DNA of 63,856 bases from an uncultured Lysobacteraceae bacterium (lineage in GTDB: Bacteria; Pseudomonadota; Gammaproteobacteria; Xanthomonadales; Xanthomonadaceae). The notes beneath the pieces are model-generated. The model did no database searches. It saw nothing but the letters and a program-made list of their open reading frames with translations, and was not told the DNA's origin. Shown one piece after another: positions 55,111 to 62,890 of the stretch. A program made the translations under genes and the position numbers. The number at the start of each line of letters is the position of its first letter. The stretch's first letter is position 1. The stretch covers positions 1 to 63,856 of the forward strand of contig CAMLLG010000014.1 in NCBI GenBank assembly GCA_946480825.1. Reading direction: 5' to 3'.

Positions 55111-57666
55111 ATGCCGTACGTCCCACGACGACAGCTCTCGTCCCTGTTCGCGATCGGGTTGGGACTGCTCGCGATGTTCGGCGCCATGCCGCTGTCCGGC
55201 CGTCCATTGCCGCTGCCGCTGATGTCGCTGGCGGTCGCTGCGGCCGCGTGGCTGGGCGGAGCGCGCATGGGCTATGCCGCCTGCGCCGTCATCGTCCTGG
55301 CGACGCCGGTCTCCGATCATTCGCTGTCGACGAACGCCGGAATCGAGGATTTCGCGATCTTCGCGCTGCTGTCCCTGGGGCTGATCCCTGTCTGCGCCGC
55401 AGCCCATGCCGCCCGCGTGGCCCGAAACGGCGCGCAGGGTACGCTGCGCGAGCGTCGCATGTCGATGCGGGTGACCATCGACGGGATCCCGGCGCTCATC
55501 GCCTACATCGACCGGAACATGCGCTACGTCATGCACAACCGCATGTACGAAGAATGGTATCCCGAGCGGACGATCGACGGCGCCGAGGTGCGCGAGATCA
55601 TCGGAGAAGAATCCTTCGCCGCGGTCCGGCCGCTGTTGATCCGCGCCCTCTCCGGCGAAGCGGTCTCCGACGTTCTGGTGTTCGGAAGCGACGATGCGCA
55701 GCATCAATTCGAGGTGCATTACCGTCCGCATCGCGGCGAATCCGACGAAGTGATCGGTGTCGCGATGCTGGTGCACGACATCACCGCACGGCAAGTCTCG
55801 CTCGACAGCGTCAAGGCCAGCGAGGCGCGCTTCCGAAGCCTCGCCATGACCAGCGCCACCATCGTCTGGATCGCGGACAGCGACGGGGCCCTGATCGAAG
55901 CCCAGGGCTGGCGCGAATTCACCGGCCAGTCGCCGGACGAATATCTCGGCGAGGGGTGGCTGGCCGCTTCGCATCCGGAGGATCGCCCGCGCCTGGAATC
56001 CGAATGGCGGCGCGCGCGCGAAGAGGGCGAATCGCTCGCCGGCACGTATCGGCTGCGCACGGGCGATGGCCGTTATCGCGTCGTCGTCGGCCAGGGCATT
56101 CCGATCCGCGACGGCAACGATCGCGTCATGGAGTGGATCGGCTCGTTCCGCGACATCGACGATGCGTATCGCCTCGAACGCGATCTGCTGGAGCGCGAGC
56201 GCGAGCGCGACGCCCTGCTCGAGAACGTGCCGCACATGGTGTGGATCGCGAACGCGTCGGGCGAAATCGTGTTCAGCAACCGGCGCTGGTACGAATACAC
56301 GGGGCTGGGACCCGAGGATCACTGGAAATCGGTCACGCATCCGGACGACATCGCGCAGGCTGAAAGCTTCTGGCGCCACTCGCTGGCGAGCGGCGATCCG
56401 CTGATCGTCGAGAAGCGTTTTCGCCGCGCCAGCGACGGAGAATATCGCTGGCATCTGATCCAGGGCGTGCCGATCCGCGACGCGGACGGCAGGATCGATC
56501 GTTGGTACGGCAGCAGCATCGACATCGAAGACCAGAAGCGCGCCATCGCGACGCTGGCCGAGGCGAACGAACGGATCAGCCGCTTCCTGTCGATCCTGAG
56601 TCACGAGCTGCGCAATCCGATCTCCGGCATCGTCACCGCGAGCGAACTGCTCGCGCGCGAGCACGGCGACCGGCCGCCGCAGGGGCGCGCGCTGGACATG
56701 CTGTCGCGCCACAGCTGGCAATTGCAGCGCACGATCGACGATCTGCTCGACATTTCCCGGGTGACCGAAGGCCGCATCGAACTGCGGATCGAATGCTGCG
56801 ACCTGCGCGCGGTGGTGCGCGATCTGGTCGTCGATCTGGAACCCGATGCGATGCGCAGCCGCGTGGAATTGCAGATCGTGGAAACGATCGACGGCGATCG
56901 CCCGCGGGTGAATGCCGACGAGATCCGCCTGCGCCAGATCTTCACCAATCTGATCACCAATGCGATCAAGGCGAGCCAGCCCGGTCATCGGGTCAGGATC
57001 GAGATCGAATCGCCGTCGCCCCCGGGGAAATGCACGGTCGCCATCGTCGACGAAGGCAGCGGCCTGTCGAGCGAGATCCGCGACACCCTGTTCGAACCGT
57101 TCGTGCAGAGCGAAAGCTGGCGACGGTCCGGACGCGGACTCGGACTCGCGATCGCGCGGCAGCTCACCGGCCTGCACGGCGGCGTGCTGCGCGCGGAAGA
57201 ACCCGTCTCCGGCAGCGGCGCACGGTTCGTGCTCGAATTGCCCTTGGCGACAACGCGTCCTGATCGCGACGGCGATACGGAAGGCGACAGGCGCGCCCGG
57301 GAGCGAACGGATCTGCGCGTGCTCATCGTGGAAGACGAACTGGACAATGCGGAAGCGCTCCAATCGCTGCTCGAAGCGCGCGGGCACGACGTGCATGTCG
57401 CGACCGACGCGGAGATCGCGATATCGGATTGGCGCACGCTCAGGCACGATGTGGTGCTCTGCGATCTCGAACTGCCCGGCGTACTCGATGGGCACGACGT
57501 GGCGCGCGCGCTGCGCATGCAGACGCCGCGCCCCTATCTCATCGCCTACAGCGGCTACGGCCAGCCGCAGGACCTCATCCGCAGCCGCGAAGCGGGCTTC
57601 GACGAACATATCGTCAAGCCCGCGACCTTCGCCCAGATCCTCGAAGCGCTGCAACGCGCGCCCTGA
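55111..57666 (+). CDS. Hybrid PAS-sensor histidine kinase
   Basis: An 851-aa membrane hybrid kinase. Two or three N-terminal membrane helices (about 10-95) are followed by three PAS/PAC units (about 115-230, 235-360, 365-490). The HisKA domain has the phosphorylated H498 in ILSHELRNP, then comes HATPase_c with the N box (NLITNAIKAS) and G boxes (DEGSGLSS, GRGLGLAIA). A C-terminal receiver domain has D785 in VVLCDLELPG. The short periplasmic loops suggest sensing via PAS ligands (redox, small molecules) or the membrane. It is in one operon with the sigma-54 activator and the 71-aa protein. ATG 55111 without a strong SD, consistent with coupling. Confidence 0.94.
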   Translation: MPYVPRRQLSSLFAIGLGLLAMFGAMPLSGRPLPLPLMSLAVAAAAWLGGARMGYAACAVIVLATPVSDHSLSTNAGIEDFAIFALLSLGLIPVCAAAHAARVARNGAQGTLRERRMSMRVTIDGIPALIAYIDRNMRYVMHNRMYEEWYPERTIDGAEVREIIGEESFAAVRPLLIRALSGEAVSDVLVFGSDDAQHQFEVHYRPHRGESDEVIGVAMLVHDITARQVSLDSVKASEARFRSLAMTSATIVWIADSDGALIEAQGWREFTGQSPDEYLGEGWLAASHPEDRPRLESEWRRAREEGESLAGTYRLRTGDGRYRVVVGQGIPIRDGNDRVMEWIGSFRDIDDAYRLERDLLERERERDALLENVPHMVWIANASGEIVFSNRRWYEYTGLGPEDHWKSVTHPDDIAQAESFWRHSLASGDPLIVEKRFRRASDGEYRWHLIQGVPIRDADGRIDRWYGSSIDIEDQKRAIATLAEANERISRFLSILSHELRNPISGIVTASELLAREHGDRPPQGRALDMLSRHSWQLQRTIDDLLDISRVTEGRIELRIECCDLRAVVRDLVVDLEPDAMRSRVELQIVETIDGDRPRVNADEIRLRQIFTNLITNAIKASQPGHRVRIEIESPSPPGKCTVAIVDEGSGLSSEIRDTLFEPFVQSESWRRSGRGLGLAIARQLTGLHGGVLRAEEPVSGSGARFVLELPLATTRPDRDGDTEGDRRARERTDLRVLIVEDELDNAEALQSLLEARGHDVHVATDAEIAISDWRTLRHDVVLCDLELPGVLDGHDVARALRMQTPRPYLIAYSGYGQPQDLIRSREAGFDEHIVKPATFAQILEALQRAP

Positions 57667-57704
57667 CGCCGTCGCATCCCGGCCCGCGCCGCAAATCCGG
57701 GCGA

Positions 57705-58586
57705 TCAAGTGCTGAGATGGCCGCCGCCGTTGACGTGGATCGTCTGGCCGGTGATGTAAGAGCCATCGTCCGATGCCAGAAACACGTAGGCCGGTGCGAC
57801 TTCGGAAGGCTGGCCGGGGCGTTTCATCAGCGTTTTCCTGCCGAATTCGGCGACTTCGTCCGCATCGAAGCTGGCCGGGATCAGCGGCGTCCAGATCGGT
57901 CCGGGCGCGACCGCGTTCACGCGGATGCCCCGCTCCGCGACGGCCTGCGCCATCGACAGGGTCAGGGTCTGGATGGCGCCCTTGGTCGCCGAATAGTCCA
58001 ACAGCTTCTTGTGGCCTCGGGCGGCGGTGACCGAAGTCGTATTGATGATCGTGCCGCCCTCGGTCATGTGCGGCAGCGCGATCATCATCATGTAGAGATG
58101 GGAAAAGACGTTGGTCCGGAATGTTTTCTCGATGGTGGCGACGTCGAGATCCTCGGGCGCGTCGACGGGGTGCTGCTCGCCGGCGTTGTTGACGAGGATA
58201 TCGATGCTGCCGAATCGGGACAGCGCGGCTTCGACCAGCGTTTCCGCCTTGCGGGGATCGCCCAGATCGCCCGCGAACAACAGGCAGCCCACGCCCTCTT
58301 CCTCGATCAGATCGCGCGTCTTCCTGGCATCGTCCGTTTCCTCGAGATAGGCCACGACCACGTCGGCCCCTTCCCTCGCGAAGTGCAGCGCGACGGCGCG
58401 ACCGATACCGCTGTCGCCGCCGGTCACGATCGCGACCCGGCCTTCCAGTTTTCCGGTGCCCCGATATCCTTCGCGAATCGACTCCGGTTGCGGATGCATG
58501 TCCGTCTGCTCGCCGGGCTGATTCGGCTGCGTCTGCGGCGGCATCGTCTGCGTGCCCTGTCCGCGCTCGTTCTTCGTTTCGTTCAT
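57705..58586 (-). CDS. SDR-family oxidoreductase of the general-stress-protein-39 type
   Basis: A 293-aa short-chain dehydrogenase with a polar N-terminal extension of about 45 residues (TKNERGQGTQTMPPQTQPNQ) before the core. It has TGGDSGIGRAVA (cofactor), NNAGEQ, the serine in TTSVTAARG, and YSATKGA (YxxxK). This is the YdaD/YghA group, often listed as general stress protein 39. It is convergent with the kinase gene. The sigma-54 promoter at 58728 is about 140 bases above the ATG at 58586, which has GGAG. Confidence 0.92.
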   Translation of the reverse strand: MNETKNERGQGTQTMPPQTQPNQPGEQTDMHPQPESIREGYRGTGKLEGRVAIVTGGDSGIGRAVALHFAREGADVVVAYLEETDDARKTRDLIEEEGVGCLLFAGDLGDPRKAETLVEAALSRFGSIDILVNNAGEQHPVDAPEDLDVATIEKTFRTNVFSHLYMMMIALPHMTEGGTIINTTSVTAARGHKKLLDYSATKGAIQTLTLSMAQAVAERGIRVNAVAPGPIWTPLIPASFDADEVAEFGRKTLMKRPGQPSEVAPAYVFLASDDGSYITGQTIHVNGGGHLST

Positions 58587-58727
58587 CGCGATTCTCCATG
58601 GATGGTTGAGCATGGATGGTTGAGCGCCCGCGACACCGAGGGCCAATCGGTCGAAGCGCGTCCGCATCGTTCGCTTGCGATCTTTTCGAACGGCGCTTTC
58701 CGGCATCCGGGCGGCACGGGGTTCAGG

Positions 58728-58743
58728 CGCAAGAGACATGCCA
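58728..58743 (-). promoter_or_regulatory. Sigma-54 promoter for the SDR gene
   Basis: Minus strand TGGCATG-TCTC-TTGCG, an exact match. The predicted start is near 58717, with a leader of about 130 bases. Confidence 0.82.
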
Positions 58744-58902
58744 ATCCCGCACGTGCGCGCCGCAGGCACGCATCGCCGCTTTCGAAGAACCGGGATGCGA
58801 CGGAATTTCTGAAGATACGCACTTTTTTCATTCGGATCGCGTCCGATCGTCCACGAGACGATCGCAGCGCATTCGGCGGGCGGTTCGTTTCGATCGTGCC
58901 GA

Positions 58903-58918
58903 TGGCACGAACATTGCG
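58903..58918 (+). promoter_or_regulatory. Sigma-54 promoter for the second RES gene
   Basis: TGGCACG-AACA-TTGCG, an exact match. The predicted start is near 58929, 25 bases above the ATG at 58954. Confidence 0.85.
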
Positions 58919-58953
58919 CCCGCTTTCGCAACACGCCCCGCACAGGACCGATC

Positions 58954-59532
58954 ATGAATGAAAATAAAGTGGAAACGTCGCTCGACGATGCGTTGAGCGC
59001 CTCATTCCCGGCGAGCGATCCGCCTGCGCAGGCCTCGCCCTCGGCGGCGATTCCGCTGGACGCGGAATCGCCCAGCCCACCCTGCATGATGCTCTACCGC
59101 ATCATCGAGGCCCGGCGTACCGGGACGGATCTCGCCGCACTGGTCGGTCGCATGGAACATCAGTGGGCATCGCCGGAAACCGGACTCATCAGGATGGCGA
59201 CATCGATCCCGCTCGCGGTGCTCGACTATCTCATCGAACTGGAAGGCCCGACACCGCACGGCCATGTGCTGTTGACCATGCGCATCCCGCGATCGAACGT
59301 TTCAATGCTCAACGATTATCCGGCCGACTGGGATCAACAGCCGTGCCCGAGTCACGTCCGCGACACGGGCGACAGTTGGGCAGCGAGTCGCCGATCTCTC
59401 GTTCTGCGCGTCCCCAATGCGATCTGCCGAAGCGAATCCACGGTCCTGCTCAATCCGGCGCATTCCGATGCCGCGAGTCTCGGCGCTTTCACGATGAGCG
59501 CATTCCACCTGGATTCGCGACTGCGGACATGA
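58954..59532 (+). CDS. RES-domain protein with FPASDPP N-terminal motif
   Basis: A 192-aa protein. The N-terminal 30 residues carry DDALSASFPASDPPAQ, a motif otherwise found in free-standing small proteins. Residues 45-185 are a RES domain: MLYRIIEARRTGTDL, TSIPLAVLDYLIEL (usual SxxLAxLE), GDSWAASRRSLVLRVPNAI, then ESTVLLNPAHSDA (RES motif E-x-N/T-LLNP-x-H). The first part of the active-site set (WxxxGxRW) appears altered (MEHQWASPETGLIRM), so activity is uncertain. The promoter is the best sigma-54 site of the block. No antitoxin gene next to it. Confidence 0.72.
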   Translation: MNENKVETSLDDALSASFPASDPPAQASPSAAIPLDAESPSPPCMMLYRIIEARRTGTDLAALVGRMEHQWASPETGLIRMATSIPLAVLDYLIELEGPTPHGHVLLTMRIPRSNVSMLNDYPADWDQQPCPSHVRDTGDSWAASRRSLVLRVPNAICRSESTVLLNPAHSDAASLGAFTMSAFHLDSRLRT

Positions 59533-59621
59533 TTCCGCAATCCATGCGCGCATCGGAAATAGTTGCCTCCCGACCCTCTCCGTTTCGCGACCGCGGCGCG
59601 ATGCATCCGTGCGGATGCGGG

Positions 59622-59637
59622 TGGCATGGTTATTGCG
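59622..59637 (+). promoter_or_regulatory. Sigma-54 promoter for the KGG-protein gene
   Basis: TGGCATG-GTTA-TTGCG, an exact match. The predicted start is near 59648, 84 bases above the ATG. A dyad GCATCC-GTGC-GGATGC lies just upstream. Confidence 0.84.
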
Positions 59638-59731
59638 GTTTGTCGAGTGCGGGAATCGCGATCTCTTCACCGGACATCGTCGACACGTCGCGAATCTTTC
59701 CTGCATTCCCCCAACAAACGAGAAAAAAGTC

Positions 59732-60151
59732 ATGGCTAACCAGAATCAGGATCGCAACCAGAGCGGCGGCAGCCAGAGCGGCGGCGGCCAGAGCAGTGGA
59801 AACCAGAACCAGAACAAGGATCAGAACAAGAGCGGCAACGACTCGAACGAGGGCCGCGGTTTCGCAGGCATGGACGAGGAAAAGCAGCGCGAAATCGCGA
59901 GCATGGGCGGCCGCGCGGCGCATCAGAGCGGCAATGCCCATGAATTCGACTCGGAAGAAGCCCGTGAGGCCGGCCGCAAGGGCGGACAAGCCAGTGCCGA
60001 AAGCCGTTCGAACGATCGAGACGACGAGAACGATTCCAACGACAACCGCCGCAGCGGTTCGGGCAGCAGCGGTTCGGGCAGCGGCGGTTCCGGCAGCGGT
60101 TCGGGCAGCGGCGGTTCGAGCGGTTCCGGCAGCGGCGGCAACCGCCGCTGA
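59732..60151 (+). CDS. KGG-motif (YciG-like) stress protein
   Basis: A 139-aa hydrophilic protein. An Asn/Gln/Gly/Ser-rich N-terminus is followed by two KGG-type repeats (about 45-92): GFAGMDEEKQREIASMGGRA and FDSEEAREAGRKGGQASAE, the stress-induced acidophilic repeat family PF10685. The tail is a Ser/Gly repeat. KGG proteins such as YciG are induced by RpoS in enterobacteria; here the promoter is sigma-54. ATG 59732 after AGAAAAAAGTC. Confidence 0.92.
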   Translation: MANQNQDRNQSGGSQSGGGQSSGNQNQNKDQNKSGNDSNEGRGFAGMDEEKQREIASMGGRAAHQSGNAHEFDSEEAREAGRKGGQASAESRSNDRDDENDSNDNRRSGSGSSGSGSGGSGSGSGSGGSSGSGSGGNRR

Positions 60152-60300
60152 GTCCGCAACGGTGTCGCGCCAGGCATCGCGGAGGCACGGGATCTTTCCC
60201 GTGCCTTCCGATGAACCGCGTCGACGGCATCGCTTCGCATCGCACCTTTGCGGCTGCGCAGGCATCGTTGGGATTGCGAATCCGACAGCGCCGCATCGCC

Positions 60301-60316
60301 GGGCACGCTCCGGGCA
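60301..60316 (+). promoter_or_regulatory. Weak sigma-54-like site upstream of DUF2383 gene
   Basis: GGGCACG-CTCC-GGGCA. GG and GC are correctly spaced and the -24 box differs at one base, but the -12 box lacks the TT. It lies 88 bases above the ATG. Read-through from the KGG promoter is an alternative. Confidence 0.3.
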
Positions 60317-60403
60317 TCGGCATCGACCGTGGAGCCTCACGATGCGAATCCAATGTCCAGGCCGTCAGGCCGCCATCAGTTCTCAATCCGAAGGGAGATG
60401 ACC

Positions 60404-60838
60404 ATGAAAGACGAAAGAAGAGTGAAGGAACTCATCCAGATCGCGACGGACAGCGCGACCTTTTACGCGCGCGCGCTCGAAAAAGTGGAAAACCCCGACA
60501 TCCGCCGCATCCTCACCGACATGGGGCAACACAAGCGCGATGTCGCGGTCTCGCTCAGGCAAGCCCTGCAGATCGACGATGCGACCGCCGACCCGAACGG
60601 CACGCTGTCGGGCGCGATGCGGCGTGCCTATGCCGACCTGCTCGCGATGGTGTCCAGCGACGACGACAGAATCTATGTGGGGCAACTCGAAGAGATGGAG
60701 GACAAGTTGCTGCACAACCTCAAGGAAGCCATCGCGGAGATCGAAGATCCGAAAATCGTCGCGATCCTGCAATCGCATCTGCCCAGGATCGCCGCCTGCC
60801 ACAGCGAAATGAGCGCCCTGAAAGCGACGTTTTCGTAA
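60404..60838 (+). CDS. DUF2383 (PA2169-family) four-helix protein
   Basis: A 144-aa ferritin-like protein. The pattern KELIQIATDSATFYARALEKV, MGQHKRDVAVSLRQAL and the late LLHNLKEAIAEIEDPKI helices match the PA2169/DUF2383 family, predicted to be four-helix bundles with acidic and His residues at the core. The function is unknown. ATG 60404 is seven bases after GGGAG; ATG 60398 would be too near the SD. Confidence 0.88.
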   Translation: MKDERRVKELIQIATDSATFYARALEKVENPDIRRILTDMGQHKRDVAVSLRQALQIDDATADPNGTLSGAMRRAYADLLAMVSSDDDRIYVGQLEEMEDKLLHNLKEAIAEIEDPKIVAILQSHLPRIAACHSEMSALKATFS

Positions 60839-61170
60839 GCACATCGGCAATGCGTTCGAGAAGAGGCTGTCGCCCTTCGCGATCACTCGCCTGCCACGGC
60901 CGGACGCCGATCGGCGATCACTGTCTATGCATCCCCCCCATCGATTCGGGTCTGCGACGGGCTTGGGTGGAAGATCCGACGGCGCTTGCCGGCATGCGCT
61001 TGGAACACGGCAACAAAAAACCCCGGAGCGATCCGGGGTTTTCGATGGCGCGCCCGGATGTCGCCGGGCGAGCGGGATCTTCTGTTGGGGGAGTGCGTCG
61101 CCAGTTGGGCGACGGACAGTTCGGCGAGCTCCGCCGGAAGCAGTGATGAGGTCGGTAATGATTGGCGTCC
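60839..61170. other. Intergenic region, 332 bases
   Basis: Marks the right edge of the stress block. Apart from the terminator at 61015-61042, no gene is supported. A 33-codon open frame at 61045 has no SD or recognisable similarity. Confidence 0.5.
61015..61042. terminator. Bidirectional rho-independent terminator
   Basis: Stem AACCCCGGA (61019-61027) with TCCGGGGTT (61032-61040), loop GCGA, flanked by an A-run to the left and a short T-run to the right. It can stop transcripts from the DUF2383 side and from the HTH pseudogene side. Confidence 0.8.
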
Positions 61171-61403
61171 TCACGCGAACGCGCGTTCGCCGGTGCCGCG
61201 GCGCAGTGCCTGGCGTTCGTCGGCCTCGACGTCCTTGCGGCGGTAGCTGACGCGATTGCCGAGCTTCAGGTAGATGGGCCGATCCCCATCCGGCGCCACT
61301 GCTGCAGCGTGCGGTGGGAGATGTCCCAGTGTCGGGCGAGTTGGTTCTCATCGAAGGCGCGGGCATCGTCGGAGACGCCTTGCGCGGAGGTGCGGTCTTG
61401 CAT
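61171..61403 (-). pseudogene. Frameshifted AlpA/excisionase-like HTH protein
   Basis: The reading from ATG 61403 gives a short HTH_17-type protein (ARAFDENQLARHWDISHRTLQQWRRMGIGP) that meets a premature stop just after GIGP, near 61266. In the next frame the expected continuation YLKLGNRVSYRRKDVEADER follows and ends at the stop at 61171. A single base is missing near 61270. The intact form would be about 77 aa, the usual size of excisionase-type DNA-binding proteins. A sequencing error cannot be excluded. Confidence 0.75.
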
Positions 61404-61632
61404 GTCGTACTTCCCGTCGTGCTGCGGTAGCAGCGGGCGACACGCAGACGATGCATCGGACGATCGGAAAACAGGAAGAAGATCGCGAAGAAACCGGACT
61501 TTTTCTTTCTTCCTGTCAAGCCATTGTTTTATATGGCGTTTTTGATGACACACCACCTTCAAGGCTCTCCGTCCCTTCGCCAGGCTGTATTCGCACATCG
61601 CCGGCCAGTCAAGATCTGAGCGATTTGCCTCA

Positions 61633-61638
61633 TACAAT
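61633..61638 (+). promoter_or_regulatory. Candidate -10 element for the secreted repeat protein
   Basis: TACAAT, 40 bases above the ATG at 61678. No good -35 at 17 bases; the strength is unclear. Confidence 0.3.
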
Positions 61639-61677
61639 GAATTTGCAACTATCGGGCACCCAAGCTGAGGAGTCGTG

Positions 61678-62823
61678 ATGCGTGAGGGATGGTTAGGTCG
61701 TGCGTTTGTGCTGAGCGGCCTCGTGATATTCGGCTGGTCGGGGGTGGCGTCCGCCGAAACCTACTCCTGGGCCAGCTCGCCCGTGTTTCGTTTGGCGGGG
61801 AATACGCTGGTGTTTCCCGACAGGCCTGCAGGCACCTTGCTGTCGGACACCTACCTGCGCGCCGACGGCAAGGGTTGGGCCTTCGATACGACCCGTGATA
61901 CGCAGCCCGTTCCCATCCACTGGTTCCGGCAGTCGAACGGACAGTTCTGCATCACTAGAGCCTTCCGTGGCTTTCCGGATCCCGGTGAGTGCGCGAACGT
62001 CACCGTATCGGGGACCCGCATCACATTTCGGAGCACGGACGATCGTGTTCTCGTTGCCGAAATCAAGGAAGACGATCCGTTGGGCCTGGAAGCCCGTGCT
62101 ACCGGTCGCTCCCCGCAGCGCTATGCGACAGCCGAGGCGCTGCCGATGCTGGTGGGCAATACGCTGCTCTTGACACCGACCGGCGGACACAAGCCGAGCG
62201 GCGGTGCCTTATACATGATGCCCAATGGCTCGCTGCAGCTGCTCGATGAATACGAACTCGGGAACGATTACGTCGGTGAGATCAAACTGATCACCGGCCG
62301 ATGGCGCACTCGGCCCGATGGGCGACTCTGTCTTGCGTTCAATCTAGAAGAGACGTGCTTCGACTTGTCGATTACGGACAGTCTCGTCGTGCTTCGTGAT
62401 CATCACGAGGCCAAGCACATGGGCATTCTCGAACAGGGAGATGTCCGGCACTTGTCACCACAGGGAAGACGCGACTCCAATCGCCTCTTGGCATCGATCA
62501 CGGGCACTACTCTGTCATTTACAACGCGCCATGCCGTAGAACGTCAGGCCGCGCTGTATCTTGGCCAAGACGGCAAGGGTGAAAAACTCGAACGAGAGGC
62601 CGGGCGCTGGGTCCGCAAAGACCGCGTCTACTGGATGTTTCGCCCGGATCTGAGGTGGCTGTGTACGTTCGCTGCGCGCCGGGGTGGCGCTGACATCCGA
62701 TACCAGACCAGCAACTGCACACCACTGGTGCTTTCGGAAGATGGAATCGCGTTCAAGGTCGATGGCCAACCACCGGTCCCCATCACCTTGTCGAAGGGAC
62801 GGCCCGATATCGTGGACCCGTGA
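61678..62823 (+). CDS. Secreted protein built from three homologous repeats
   Basis: A 381-aa protein with a signal peptide (about 1-26, VASA-E). The mature protein has three copies of a unit of about 90 residues (about 30-120, 145-245, 255-370). Each begins with a hydrophobic GNTL-like strand (LAGNTLVFP; LVGNTLLLT; ITGTTLSFT), then LY(L/M)xxDG or a close variant, then a (G/F)xW and a DGxLC-type strand with a cysteine, a second cysteine and a final I/L-x-F/V strand. No known domain name. SD GAGGAG, five bases before ATG 61678. Lower GC than the core genome. Confidence 0.75.
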   Translation: MREGWLGRAFVLSGLVIFGWSGVASAETYSWASSPVFRLAGNTLVFPDRPAGTLLSDTYLRADGKGWAFDTTRDTQPVPIHWFRQSNGQFCITRAFRGFPDPGECANVTVSGTRITFRSTDDRVLVAEIKEDDPLGLEARATGRSPQRYATAEALPMLVGNTLLLTPTGGHKPSGGALYMMPNGSLQLLDEYELGNDYVGEIKLITGRWRTRPDGRLCLAFNLEETCFDLSITDSLVVLRDHHEAKHMGILEQGDVRHLSPQGRRDSNRLLASITGTTLSFTTRHAVERQAALYLGQDGKGEKLEREAGRWVRKDRVYWMFRPDLRWLCTFAARRGGADIRYQTSNCTPLVLSEDGIAFKVDGQPPVPITLSKGRPDIVDP

Positions 62824-62890
62824 CTAATGAGGCACCAACAGTCTCGTCTATGCCTAAACTGCAGACAACACCACGTCGGAGAAAAGATCC

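Larger units (their letters stand above)
58587..58953. other. Divergent regulatory region, 367 bases
   Basis: Between the SDR and the second RES gene. Two exact sigma-54 promoters (58728-58743 minus, 58903-58918 plus) flank a dyad CGATCGTC-CACGA-GACGATCG (58844-58864) and a T-rich patch (about 58821-58829). No gene is supported. Confidence 0.5.
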
